A stretch of 64,000 nucleotides of DNA from the NCBI RefSeq assembly GCF_009749465.1, contig NZ_WBIS01000001.1, positions 62,001 through 126,000 of the forward strand, read 5' to 3'. A model generated the notes under the pieces. It was not told where the DNA came from and ran no database searches. It worked only from the letters and a program-made list of their open reading frames with translations. The position numbers were made by a program, and so were the translations under genes. This document shows, piece by piece, positions 53,280 to 61,657 of the stretch (its first letter is position 1; every line of letters starts with the position of its first letter). The stretch comes from Agromyces terreus. GTDB taxonomy: Bacteria > Actinomycetota > Actinomycetes > Actinomycetales > Microbacteriaceae.

Positions 53280-54965
53280 TCAGCCGGCCCAGGGCACCCC
53301 GCCGACGCGGCGGAACTCGACGCCGAGCGCATCGAGGTGCGTTCCGAGGCCAGCGAGCCTGGCGTGGAAGTCGTCGACGTCGCGGGCGCCGCCGTCGACG
53401 ACGGGTCGGGCCGAAGCGAGCGCCTCGGCGCTCGGCGCGGGCGACCAGGCGATCTCGGCCGCGGCCGCCAGGCGCGGGAACACCATGTACTCGAGGTCGG
53501 GCGTGGTGCCGAGGGTCTCGGTCCACACGGGCGCCTCGATGCCGAGGATGTCGGCCTCGGCGAGGCCGGGCACGATCGCGGTCGGCTCCCAGCCGTAGGC
53601 CTCCTCAAGGGTCGTGCCGCCGTCGGCCCAGATCGTGCCGAGCTTCGTGCCGAGCGGGCCGTCGGGGTCGTCGGGGTACTTCATGTCGAGGTACACGGCG
53701 TCGGCGGGGGAGAGGATCACGCGCCCGCCCTGCTCGACGAACGAGGACGTCAGGGCCGCGGCGTCGTCGCGGGGCACGACGAAGTCCCAGTACTGGCCGA
53801 CGGTGCCCGCTGGAAGTTCGCGCGAGGCGCCCATCTCGTGCCAGCCGATGAGGGTCTTGCCGGTGGCCGCGCCGGCGGCGGTGATGCGCCGCACGAGGTC
53901 GAGGTAGTCGGCCTCGGAGGTCGACAGCGACTCATCGCCGCCGACGTGGAGCCACGGCCCGGGGGTCATCTCGGCGAGCTCGCGCGTGACGTCGGCGAGG
54001 AACCGGTCGGTCGCCTCGGCCCGGTCGGGCGACGCGCAGAGCGAGGAGAACCCGACTTCGACGCCTTCGTAGGGCCTGGGCGCGACGCCGTCGCAGTTCA
54101 GCTCGGGGTAGGCGTTCAGCGCGGCGTTCGTGTGGCCGGGCAGGTCGACCTCCGGCACGACGGTGACGAAGCGCTCGGCGGCGTATTCGACGATGCGGCG
54201 GTAGTCGTCCTTGGAGTAGAAGCCGCCGCCGTCGCCGCCGACCGAGGTGGCCGCGCCCGCCTCGGTGAGGGCGGGCCACGAGTCGATCCGGATGCGCCAC
54301 CCCTGGTCGTCGGTGAGGTGCAGGTGCAGCACGTTGAGCTTCAGCAGCGCGATGCGGTCGATGTGGTCGAGCACGTCCTCGACCGGGAAGAAGTGGCGGG
54401 CGACGTCGAGCATCGAGCCGCGGTAGGCGAACCTGGGCGCGTCGGCGACGGTCGCCGCGGGCGCCGTCCAGCCGCTGGCGGGCGGCTTCGAGGCATCCGA
54501 CCGCTCGATCTCGGCCGGGAGGAGCTGCCGCAGCGACTGGGTCGCCCAGAACAGTCCGGCGGCGGTGTCGGCCGCGAGGCGCACGCCGTCGGAGCCGACG
54601 TCGAGCGTGTAACCCTCGGCGGCGCCGTCGGCCTCGCCGTCGGCGATGACGAACGAGAGGTCGGATGCCGCGGGCTCGACCTCGCCCGTGCGCTCGAGGA
54701 CCGGCAGGTCGAAGCCCGTCGCTCGGCGGAGCGCCGCGCCGAAGGTCTCGGCCACGGCGGCCGCGCCGTCGCCGGAGACGACGAGGCGCGCGGACCCGTC
54801 GAGGGTGAAGGGGGCCGCGCCGGCCGGGTATTCGGCGCTGACGGGGGCGGGGACGATGCCGGTCACGGCGTCTCCGTTCTGGGTCGGATCGGTGCACGCG
54901 GTGAGGGCCGCGAGCAGGGCGATCAGCGTGAGTCCGGCGGCGACGGTGCGTGTTCGGCGGGTCAT
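53280..54965 (-). CDS. Secreted GH20 beta-N-acetylhexosaminidase lipoprotein
   Basis: 561 residues. A lipoprotein signal ends Leu-Thr-Ala-Cys (C24). A GH20b N-terminal domain (about 40-165) is followed by the GH20 (beta/alpha)8 domain, with the catalytic pair in His-Val-Gly-Gly-Asp-Glu-Ser and Trp-rich substrate loops. It would release GlcNAc or GalNAc from glycans outside the cell for the importer nearby. The ATG at 54965 follows GAGGA, and TAGGAA (plus 55008-55003) is a likely -10. The gene faces the importer operon convergently, with the DUF559-type repeat unit between them. Confidence 0.93.
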   Translation of the reverse strand: MTRRTRTVAAGLTLIALLAALTACTDPTQNGDAVTGIVPAPVSAEYPAGAAPFTLDGSARLVVSGDGAAAVAETFGAALRRATGFDLPVLERTGEVEPAASDLSFVIADGEADGAAEGYTLDVGSDGVRLAADTAAGLFWATQSLRQLLPAEIERSDASKPPASGWTAPAATVADAPRFAYRGSMLDVARHFFPVEDVLDHIDRIALLKLNVLHLHLTDDQGWRIRIDSWPALTEAGAATSVGGDGGGFYSKDDYRRIVEYAAERFVTVVPEVDLPGHTNAALNAYPELNCDGVAPRPYEGVEVGFSSLCASPDRAEATDRFLADVTRELAEMTPGPWLHVGGDESLSTSEADYLDLVRRITAAGAATGKTLIGWHEMGASRELPAGTVGQYWDFVVPRDDAAALTSSFVEQGGRVILSPADAVYLDMKYPDDPDGPLGTKLGTIWADGGTTLEEAYGWEPTAIVPGLAEADILGIEAPVWTETLGTTPDLEYMVFPRLAAAAEIAWSPAPSAEALASARPVVDGGARDVDDFHARLAGLGTHLDALGVEFRRVGGVPWAG

Positions 54966-55140
54966 GCGTCCTCGGATGGTCGTGCCGCCCGGATGCGAAG
55001 GATTCCTAACAGAGCGGTCGCCTTCCATTCTGCCAGTTGCGGATGCGGAATGACAGCGAGCCCGTGCACGCTCGAGCCGCTGCACGCGTGCGCGCGCCGA
55101 AGAACGCACGCTCGCCACGCGGCATCCCTTGCTATGCTTG

Positions 55141-55217
55141 CCGGGTCGCGACTGGCGTTGAGATGGATTCCCATCGGGGAGCGACTGGCAGGTACTCGAC
55201 CGCACGCCTGGGCCGGT
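55141..55217 (+). promoter_or_regulatory. ZTP riboswitch (pfl motif) controlling glyA-folD
   Basis: The sequence matches the pfl/ZTP consensus: GGGTCGCGACTGGCG, a P2 hairpin (GATGG/CCATC), CGGGGAGCGAC closing P1 (GTCGC 55145-55149 with GCGAC 55181-55185), a linker, then CGCCTGGGC. TATGCT (55133-55138) is a -10 placed so that transcription starts at the aptamer. ZTP builds up when 10-formyl-THF is short, and the riboswitch then turns on one-carbon genes, here glyA and folD. Confidence 0.9.
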
Positions 55218-55272
55218 ACGGATGCCTCGTCGCGCGAGTCGCGCGAGGTGGAACCCTCGTTTGGTCCGTACC
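55215..55272 (+). promoter_or_regulatory. Likely expression platform of the ZTP riboswitch
   Basis: GGTACGGA (55215-55222) right after the aptamer pairs perfectly with TCCGTACC (55265-55272). It encloses a hairpin CCTCG/CGAGG with inner CGCG pairs. The end of the long stem is eight bases before the AAGGAG of glyA. It could act as a terminator stem without U tract or as a fold that exposes or hides the ribosome site. Confidence 0.6.
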
Positions 55273-55291
55273 GTCACTGAAGGAGCCAGTC

Positions 55292-56566
55292 TTGGCCGAG
55301 TCCGTTTTCAACGCCCCCCTGTCCGAGGTCGATCCCGAGATCGCCGAGGTGCTCGATCTCGAGCTCGGTCGCCAGCGCGACTACCTCGAGATGATCGCGA
55401 GCGAGAACTTCGTTCCCGTCTCCGTGCTGCAGTCGCAGGGCTCGGTGCTCACCAACAAGTACGCCGAGGGCTACCCCGGCCGCCGCTACTACGGCGGCTG
55501 CGAGTACGTCGACGTCGCCGAGTCGCTCGCCATCGAGCGCGCGAAGAGCCTGTTCGGCGCCGAGTACGCCAACGTGCAGCCCCACTCGGGCGCGACGGCG
55601 AACGCGGCCGTGCTGAGCGCGATCGCGACGCCCGGCGACACGATCCTCGGCCTCGAGCTCGCCCACGGCGGCCACCTCACGCACGGCATGAAGCTCAACT
55701 TCTCGGGCAAGCTCTACAACGCCGTGTCGTACGGTGTCGACCCCGAGACCTTCCTCGTCGACATGGACGTGGTGCGCGACAAGGCCCTCGAGCACAAGCC
55801 GCAGGTCATCATCGCCGGCTGGTCGGCGTACCCGCGCCACCTCGACTTCGCCGCGTTCCGTGCGATCGCCGACGAGGTCGGCGCGAAGCTCTGGGTCGAC
55901 ATGGCGCACTTCGCGGGCCTCGTGGCCGCGGGCCTGCACCCGAGCCCCGTGCCGCACGCCGACGTGGTCTCGAGCACCGTGCACAAGACCATCGGCGGTC
56001 CCCGCTCGGGCTTCATCGTCTCGCGCGACACCGAGCTGGCGAAGAAGCTCAACTCCAACGTGTTCCCCGGCCAGCAGGGCGGCCCGCTCATGCACGTCAT
56101 CGCGGCCAAGGCCACGGCGTTCAAGATCGCGGCGTCCGAGGAGTTCAAGAACCGTCAGGAGCGCACGATCCGCGGTGCGCAGATCCTCGCCGACCGGCTG
56201 ACGGCCGACGACTCGCGCGCGGCCGGCATCGACGTGCTCACGGGCGGCACCGACGTGCACCTCGTGCTCGCCGACCTCCGCAACTCGAAGATCGACGGCC
56301 AGCAGGCCGAAGACCTGCTGCACGAGGCGCGCATCACGGTGAACCGCAACTCGGTGCCGTTCGACCCCCGCCCGCCGATGGTCACCTCGGGCCTGCGCAT
56401 CGGCACGCCCGCGCTCGCGACCCGCGGGTTCGGCGACGCCGAGTTCACGCAGGTCGCCGACATCATCGCGCTCGCGCTCCAGGGCGAGGCGGATGTCTCC
56501 GAGCTGCGCTCGCGCGTCGAAGCCCTCACGGCGGCGTTCCCGCTGTACCCGGGCCTCGCCCAGTAG
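55292..56566 (+). CDS. glyA: Serine hydroxymethyltransferase
   Basis: 424 residues. It makes glycine and 5,10-methylene-THF from serine using PLP. K232 in [10 protein letters not shown] holds PLP. Other family marks are Ile-Ala-Ser-Glu-Asn and [13 protein letters not shown]. The start is TTG with AAGGAG (55280-55285) six bases upstream, and homology begins here. The ATG at 55163 is in frame but inside the riboswitch. It is co-transcribed with folD seven bases downstream and controlled by the ZTP riboswitch. Confidence 0.96.
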   Translation: MAESVFNAPLSEVDPEIAEVLDLELGRQRDYLEMIASENFVPVSVLQSQGSVLTNKYAEGYPGRRYYGGCEYVDVAESLAIERAKSLFGAEYANVQPHSGATANAAVLSAIATPGDTILGLELAHGGHLTHGMKLNFSGKLYNAVSYGVDPETFLVDMDVVRDKALEHKPQVIIAGWSAYPRHLDFAAFRAIADEVGAKLWVDMAHFAGLVAAGLHPSPVPHADVVSSTVHKTIGGPRSGFIVSRDTELAKKLNSNVFPGQQGGPLMHVIAAKATAFKIAASEEFKNRQERTIRGAQILADRLTADDSRAAGIDVLTGGTDVHLVLADLRNSKIDGQQAEDLLHEARITVNRNSVPFDPRPPMVTSGLRIGTPALATRGFGDAEFTQVADIIALALQGEADVSELRSRVEALTAAFPLYPGLAQ

Positions 56567-56573
56567 GTCGCGC

Positions 56574-57455
56574 ATGACCGCCATCACGCTCGACGGGGTC
56601 GCCACGGCGACCGCCGTGAAGTCCGAGCTCGCCGCCCGCATCGAGGCGCTCCGCGCGAAGGGCGTCGTGCCGGGCCTCGGCACGCTGCTCGTCGGCGACG
56701 ACCCGGGCTCGCGCTCGTACGTCGCCGGCAAGCACCGCGACTGCGCCGAGGTGGGCATCGAGTCGATCCGCGTCGACCTGCCGGCCACGGCCACCCCGGC
56801 CGACGTGCGCGCCGCGATCGCCGACCTGAACGCGGCATCCGAGGTCACCGGGTACATCGTGCAGCTGCCGCTGCCCGCGGGCCACGATGAGAACGCGATG
56901 CTCGAGCTCATCGACCCCGACAAGGACGCCGACGGCCTGCACCCCACGAACCTCGGGCGCCTCGTGCTCGGCGTCGGCGGCGAGCTCGCCTCGCCGCTGC
57001 CGTGCACGCCCGCGGGCATCGTCGAGATGCTGCAGCGATACGACGTGCCCATCGCGGGCCGTCACGTCGCGGTCATCGGACGCGGCATCACCGTCGGGCG
57101 CCCGCTCGGGCTGCTCCTCACGCGCAAGGGCCTCGACGCGACGGTCACGCTCACGCACTCGCGCACCGTCGACCTCGCGTCCGAGGTGCGCCGCGCCGAC
57201 ATCGTCGTGGCCGCCGTGGGCGTGCCGCACCTGGTGAAGCCCGACTGGGTGAAGCCGGGCGCCGCGGTGCTCGACGTGGGCATCACGCGCGTGCTCGACG
57301 AGGCGACGGGCAAGGGCCGCCTCACGGGCGACGTCGATCCCGGCGTCGCCGCGGTCGCGGGGCACCTCTCGCCGAACCCCGGCGGCGTGGGCCCGATGAC
57401 CCGCGCCATGCTGCTCGCCAACGTCGTCAAGGCGGCCGAGCTGCGTCTGGCGTAG
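56574..57455 (+). CDS. folD: Methylene-THF dehydrogenase / methenyl-THF cyclohydrolase
   Basis: 293 residues. It turns the methylene-THF made by GlyA into 10-formyl-THF for PurN and PurH. The catalytic Tyr-x3-Lys is in Ser-Tyr-Val-Ala-Gly-Lys near residue 48. The Gln-Leu-Pro-Leu-Pro motif, Asp-Lys-Asp-Ala-Asp-Gly and the NADP loop Gly-Arg-Gly-Ile-Thr-Val-Gly-Arg-Pro are intact. Pro-Gly-Gly-Val-Gly-Pro-Met-Thr lies near the end. The ribosome site is weak (TAGGT), suggesting coupling to glyA. Confidence 0.96.
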   Translation: MTAITLDGVATATAVKSELAARIEALRAKGVVPGLGTLLVGDDPGSRSYVAGKHRDCAEVGIESIRVDLPATATPADVRAAIADLNAASEVTGYIVQLPLPAGHDENAMLELIDPDKDADGLHPTNLGRLVLGVGGELASPLPCTPAGIVEMLQRYDVPIAGRHVAVIGRGITVGRPLGLLLTRKGLDATVTLTHSRTVDLASEVRRADIVVAAVGVPHLVKPDWVKPGAAVLDVGITRVLDEATGKGRLTGDVDPGVAAVAGHLSPNPGGVGPMTRAMLLANVVKAAELRLA

Positions 57456-57509
57456 TTCCTCCGCCGCTCGAGGGTCGCGCCGACGCGGGTCGGTCGGCGC
57501 GGGTCTCGA

Positions 57510-57573
57510 GACGGCGCCGGCGCGCCTCCTCGACCGGCGGGGACGGCGCCGGCGCGCCTCCTCGACCGGCGGG
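57510..57573. repeat. Exact 32-bp tandem duplication within a REP-like element
   Basis: Positions 57510-57541 and 57542-57573 are identical, each beginning GACGGCGCCGG and ending CGACCGGCGGG. The first copy is preceded by GGGTCTCGAG, giving the same GTCTCGAGAC...CTCCTCGACCG layout as at 26196-26228. It lies after folD and may serve as its terminator. The rest of 57456-57668 has only a TAGCGT box (57657-57662). Confidence 0.8.
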
Positions 57574-57668
57574 CGGCGGGCTCGGCGCGGGTCGCACGTC
57601 GCCTGCCCGTCGACGCCCGTTCACCGACCGCTCACCCGGACGCAACGCGCCGACCGTAGCGTCGCAGC

Positions 57669-58922
57669 ATGCTCGAAGAAGGGCGGCCGTTCGGTCGCGC
57701 CAGACCCGCTCCACGGGTGATCGCCGTGATCCCCGCACGGGGCGGCTCGAAGGGCCTCCCGGGCAAGAACCTCGCCGAGGTCGGCGGCGTGCCGCTCGTC
57801 GCACGGGCCGTGCGGGCGGCGCTCGCCGCGCGCCGGGTCGACGCGGTGGTCGTCTCCACCGACGACGACGGCATCGCCGACGCCGCGAGGGCGGCGGGCG
57901 CGGCCGTCGTCCGACGTCCCGACGACCTCGCCGGCGACACCGCGACCTCCGAGTCGGCCCTCATGCACGCCCTGCACAGCATGGCCGCCCACACGGGCGT
58001 CCGGCCCGAGGTGCTCGTCTTCGTGCAGGCGACCTCGCCGTTCATCGACCCCGCGACGATCGACGCCGCCGTCGAACGCGTGCTCGACGGCGAGCAGGAC
58101 GTCGTGTTCTCGGCCGTCCAGAGCCACGTGTTCCTCTGGAGCGATGCGCCCGACGGGGCGGTCGGCGTGAACCACGAGGCATCCGCTCGCCCGCGTCGGC
58201 AGGACCGTGCGCCCGAGTACGCCGAGACGGGCGCGTTCTACGTCATGCGCGCCGACGGCTTCGCGCAGGCCGGGCACCGCTTCTTCGGCCGCGTCGGCAT
58301 CGCGCGCGTGCATCCCGACCATGCGATCGAGATCGACGACGCCGCCGACCTCGCCCGTGCGCGCCTGCTCGCCCCGTCGATCGACGCGGCGACCGCCCCC
58401 GGCCCGCCCGTCATCGACGTCGACGCGCTCGTCACCGACTTCGACGGCGTGCACACCGACGACACGGCCTGGGTCGACACCCTCGGCCGTGAATCGGTGC
58501 GGGTGAGCCGCTCCGACGGCGCGGGCATCGCCCGCCTGCGAGATGCGGGCCTGCCGGTGCTGATCCTCAGCCGCGAGGCCGACCCGGTCGTGGCGCGCCG
58601 CGCGGAGAAGCTCGGCGTCGAATGCCTCCACGGCATCCACGAGAAGGGCGAGGCGCTCGCCGACTGGGCGTCCAGCCGCGGCATCCGCCTCGACCGCATC
58701 GCCTACGTCGGCAACGACCGCAACGACCTGCCCGCCCTCGAGCTCGTCGGATGGCCCGTCGCCGTGCGCGACGCCGTGCCCGACGTGCTCGCCGCGGCAC
58801 GGCACGTGCTCGACCGCACCGGCGGCCACGGCGCCGTGCGCGAGCTGGCCGACCTGATCCTCACCTCACGCGACCTCGCCGCCCGGCGGGACGTCGACCT
58901 CGAACACGCCACCGCGCGATGA
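57669..58922 (+). CDS. Acylneuraminate cytidylyltransferase fused to a HAD phosphatase
   Basis: 417 residues. Residues 15-235 are a NeuA-type CMP-nonulosonate synthetase: Ile-Pro-Ala-Arg-Gly-Gly-Ser-Lys-Gly (21-29), Pro-Gly-Lys-Asn and the Gln-Ala-Thr-Ser-Pro segment. Residues 248-400 are a KdsC-like HAD domain with nucleophile D257 and D259 in Asp-Phe-Asp-Gly-Val, and Gly-Asn-Asp-Arg-Asn-Asp at 348-353. The phosphatase would remove phosphate from a nonulosonate-9-phosphate before activation with CMP. TAGCGT ends six bases before the ATG (leaderless type). The next gene starts in an ATGA overlap. Confidence 0.9.
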   Translation: MLEEGRPFGRARPAPRVIAVIPARGGSKGLPGKNLAEVGGVPLVARAVRAALAARRVDAVVVSTDDDGIADAARAAGAAVVRRPDDLAGDTATSESALMHALHSMAAHTGVRPEVLVFVQATSPFIDPATIDAAVERVLDGEQDVVFSAVQSHVFLWSDAPDGAVGVNHEASARPRRQDRAPEYAETGAFYVMRADGFAQAGHRFFGRVGIARVHPDHAIEIDDAADLARARLLAPSIDAATAPGPPVIDVDALVTDFDGVHTDDTAWVDTLGRESVRVSRSDGAGIARLRDAGLPVLILSREADPVVARRAEKLGVECLHGIHEKGEALADWASSRGIRLDRIAYVGNDRNDLPALELVGWPVAVRDAVPDVLAAARHVLDRTGGHGAVRELADLILTSRDLAARRDVDLEHATAR

Positions 58923-58936
58923 CGAAGGAGCACTGC

Positions 58937-59809
58937 ATGTCGGTCCGCATCGGACGTTCGCTGATCGGCCCGGGCCAGCCCGTGTACGTCATCGGCGAGA
59001 TCGGCCTGAACCACAACGGCGACGTCGAGATCGCCAAGCGCCTCATCGACGTCGCCGCCGAATCCGGCGCGCAGGCGGTGAAATTCCAGAAGCGCACGCC
59101 CGAGATCGCGACGCCCGAGCACATGCGCGACGTCGAACGCGAGACGCCGTGGGGCACGATGACCTACCTCGAGTACCGCCGCCGGGTCGAGTTCGGCGAG
59201 GCCGAGTACCTCGAGATCGCCTCGTACGCGATGCGCGCCGGCCTCGACTGGTTCGCCTCCCCGTGGGACGTGCCCTCGGTCGAGTTCCTCGAGCGGCTCG
59301 ACGTCGTCGCGCACAAGGTCGCCTCGGCCTCGCTCACCGACCTCGCGCTGCTCGACGCGCTCGCCGCGACGGGCAAGCCGATCATCCTCTCGACGGGCAT
59401 GTCCACGATCGAGGAGATCGACCGCGCCGTCGACCGCCTCGGAACCGACCGCCTCGTGCTCATGCACGCCACGTCGAGCTACCCGATGCCGGCCGAGGAG
59501 GCCAACCTGCGTATGGTCGAGACGCTGCAGCGCCGGTTCCCCGGCGTGCCGATCGGGTACTCGGGCCACGAGCGCGGCCTGCAGATCTCCCTCGCCGCCG
59601 TCGCGCTCGGCGCGGTCGCCGTCGAACGGCACATCACGCTCGACCGCGCCATGTGGGGATCCGACCAGGCCGCCTCGCTCGAGCCGCAGGGCTTCGAGCA
59701 CCTCGTGCGCGACATCCGCATCATCGGCGACGCCATGGGCGACGGCGTCAAGCGCGTCTTCCCCGGCGAGGAGGCCCCGCGCGCCAAGCTGCGCAGGGTC
59801 CTCGCGTGA
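58937..59809 (+). CDS. NeuB-family nonulosonate synthase lacking the SAF domain
   Basis: 290 residues forming the TIM barrel only. Glu-Ile-Gly-Leu-Asn-His-Asn-Gly-Asp, Lys-Phe-Gln-Lys-Arg, Ser-Thr-Gly-Met and Gly-Tyr-Ser-Gly-His are the PEP- and sugar-binding motifs. The C-terminal antifreeze-like (SAF) domain of typical NeuB (about 340-350 residues) is missing. It condenses PEP with a hexose or hexosamine (phosphate), giving a sialic acid or Kdn-like sugar. I chose the ATG at 58937 because AAGGAG is six bases before it; an ATG at 58919 overlaps the neuA-type stop. The stop shares GTGA with the next gene. Confidence 0.88.
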   Translation: MSVRIGRSLIGPGQPVYVIGEIGLNHNGDVEIAKRLIDVAAESGAQAVKFQKRTPEIATPEHMRDVERETPWGTMTYLEYRRRVEFGEAEYLEIASYAMRAGLDWFASPWDVPSVEFLERLDVVAHKVASASLTDLALLDALAATGKPIILSTGMSTIEEIDRAVDRLGTDRLVLMHATSSYPMPAEEANLRMVETLQRRFPGVPIGYSGHERGLQISLAAVALGAVAVERHITLDRAMWGSDQAASLEPQGFEHLVRDIRIIGDAMGDGVKRVFPGEEAPRAKLRRVLA

Positions 59810-61182
59810 GGCCAGGGGGCGGCCTCGCCGGCGATGCGGATGCTGCGGGGCGGCGCCTGCTCGTCGTCGCCGACTCCGACTCCTACGTGAAGTGGGGCGC
59901 GGCGCTCGCGTCGAAGCTGCCCGCCCCGTGGCGCGTCGACCTCGTGGTGCTCGCCTCGCCCGTGCAGCCGAGCGCGACGCAGCTCGCCCATGCGCTCGCC
60001 GGCACCGCGTTCTCGCCGGAACGCACGCGGGTGGTGCACCTCGACGAGCTCGACGGCCTGGTCGACGCCCTCGACCCGCACGCCGTGCTGCTCTCGCTGC
60101 GCGGCCCGTTCGTGCGGGTCGTCGCGCCGCGGCTCGAGCGACGCCCGAACCGCCCGGTGCTCGTGAGCGGGTTCCCCGGTCTCACGATCCCGGCGGTGCC
60201 GAAGGCCGTCGTCTACCGCGAGCAGACCGACCTCGTCGTGCTGCACAGCCGACGCGAGGTGCGCGAGTTCCGGGCGAACGCCGCGGAGCTCGGGATCGGA
60301 ACCGTGTTCGCCCTCGCGACCCTGCCGTTCCTCCTGACGGAGCGGCCGCACGCGGCATCCGATCGTTCCGACGTGGTGTTCGCCGCCCAGGCGAAGGTCC
60401 CCGCCGCCCGCGAGGACCGCGTGCACCTGCTCGCCGGCCTCGCCGAGCTCGCCCGGCGACAGCCCGCGCGCCGCGTGGTCGTGAAGGTGCGCGCCCGCAG
60501 CGGCGAGGCGCAGACGCACGCCGAGGCCTACGACTACGCCGAGCTCATGCCCGAGGTCGACGCGCCCGCGAACCTCGTGATCGAGGACGGCCCCATGGCC
60601 GAGAAGCTCGCGCACGCGGGCGCGCTCGTCACGGTGAGCTCGACCGCGGCGCTCGAGGCGGTCTCCCTCGAGATCCCCGCGCTCCTCGTCGACGACTACG
60701 GGGTCTCGCCGGCGATGATCAACACGGTCTTCGAGGGGTCGGGGCTGCTGGGCTCCGTCGACGAGCTCGTCGCCGGAGCGTTCAGGGCGGCGGATGCCTC
60801 GTGGCTGGCCGACAACTACTTCCACCCCTCGTCGGCCGACGACTGGGTGCGGCGACTCGCGTCGCTCGTCGAGGCGCGGGAGATCGTGCCGCTCCGGCGG
60901 CTCGTGCGACGGCGGGACCTCGCGGGCGGGCGCCTGCGGGTCGCGTTCGAGCGGCGGCGCATGCTCGGCGAGCACGATCGCAGCTTGCTCGGGGCGGTCG
61001 CATGGGCCGTCGGCGTTCCGGCGCGGGGCGCCGTGCGGCGTGCGCGACGGCTGCGCCGTCGGTTCGGACGGGCGGGCGGCGACGCCGTCGGGGCCGGCCC
61101 TACGGCGCCGATCCGTTCAGTCGACGGGGGCGGCGTGGAGCCCGGCGTGACCGAGGTAGGACTGCGCGTTCCGGTGCAGTGA
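59806..61182 (+). CDS. DUF6716-type putative glycosyltransferase
   Basis: 458 residues without a signal peptide. The N-terminus (Arg-Leu-Leu-Val-Val-Ala-Asp-Ser-Asp-Ser-Tyr-Val-Lys-Trp) and a late Val-Thr-Val-Ser-Ser-Thr-Ala-Ala-Leu-Glu segment give a GT-B-like, two-Rossmann outline as in DUF6716/capsule-type transferases. A basic C-terminal region could touch the membrane. Being coupled to the NeuB-type gene, it may transfer the CMP-activated sugar onto a cell-wall polymer. The start is GTG overlapping the previous stop. The 3' end overlaps the convergent gamma-carbonic anhydrase gene by 66 bases. Confidence 0.7.
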   Translation: MRPGGGLAGDADAAGRRLLVVADSDSYVKWGAALASKLPAPWRVDLVVLASPVQPSATQLAHALAGTAFSPERTRVVHLDELDGLVDALDPHAVLLSLRGPFVRVVAPRLERRPNRPVLVSGFPGLTIPAVPKAVVYREQTDLVVLHSRREVREFRANAAELGIGTVFALATLPFLLTERPHAASDRSDVVFAAQAKVPAAREDRVHLLAGLAELARRQPARRVVVKVRARSGEAQTHAEAYDYAELMPEVDAPANLVIEDGPMAEKLAHAGALVTVSSTAALEAVSLEIPALLVDDYGVSPAMINTVFEGSGLLGSVDELVAGAFRAADASWLADNYFHPSSADDWVRRLASLVEAREIVPLRRLVRRRDLAGGRLRVAFERRRMLGEHDRSLLGAVAWAVGVPARGAVRRARRLRRRFGRAGGDAVGAGPTAPIRSVDGGGVEPGVTEVGLRVPVQ

Positions 61183-61653
61183 CGCCCGCTCCTCGGCGGT
61201 GAGCTCGCGGCGGACCTTCGCCGGGACGCCGGCGACGAGCGAGCCGGGCGGCACGATCGTGCCCTCGAGCACGACGGCGCCGGCCGCGACGAGTGAGCCC
61301 GCGCCGATCACGGCGCCGTTCAGCACCGTCGCGTTCATGCCGATGAGGCTGCCGTCCTCGATGGTGCAGCCGTGCAGCACGGCGCCGTGCCCGACCGAGA
61401 CGTCGGCGCCGATCGTGAGCGGGAAGCCGCGGTCGACGTGGCAGACGACGGTGTCCTGGAGGTTCGAGCGCTCTCCGAGCGAGATCGGCTCGGCCTCGGC
61501 GCGCAGCACGGCGTTGTACCAGACGCTCGACCGGGCGGCGAGGCGCACGGCGCCAACGATGACGGCGCCGGGCGCGACGAAGGCGGTGGAATCGAGTTCG
61601 GGTGCCGGCACGCCGGCGAGGGCGACGATGCGGGCGGACGGTGCAGCGCTCAT
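61117..61653 (-). CDS. Gamma-carbonic anhydrase-like hexapeptide protein
   Basis: 178 residues of left-handed beta-helix repeats. The three zinc-ligand histidines of the gamma class are present at H72 (Val-Val-Cys-His-Val-Asp), H89 (Ser-Val-Gly-His) and H94. Such proteins hydrate CO2 or act as related acyl enzymes. TAGGCT (plus 61665-61660) ends six bases before the ATG and overlaps the stop codon of the upstream permease gene, so the gene has its own promoter inside the tail of its neighbour. Confidence 0.88.
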   Translation of the reverse strand: MSAAPSARIVALAGVPAPELDSTAFVAPGAVIVGAVRLAARSSVWYNAVLRAEAEPISLGERSNLQDTVVCHVDRGFPLTIGADVSVGHGAVLHGCTIEDGSLIGMNATVLNGAVIGAGSLVAAGAVVLEGTIVPPGSLVAGVPAKVRRELTAEERASLHRNAQSYLGHAGLHAAPVD

Positions 61654-61657
61654 GGCG

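Noticed and set aside
55141..55217. Glycine riboswitch or T-box before glyA
   Set aside because: The conserved blocks match the pfl/ZTP motif. Tandem glycine aptamers and T-box specifier features are absent.
55163..55292. Upstream ATG start for glyA
   Set aside because: It lies inside the P2 stem of the ZTP aptamer and would add about 40 non-homologous residues. The TTG at 55292 has a good ribosome site.
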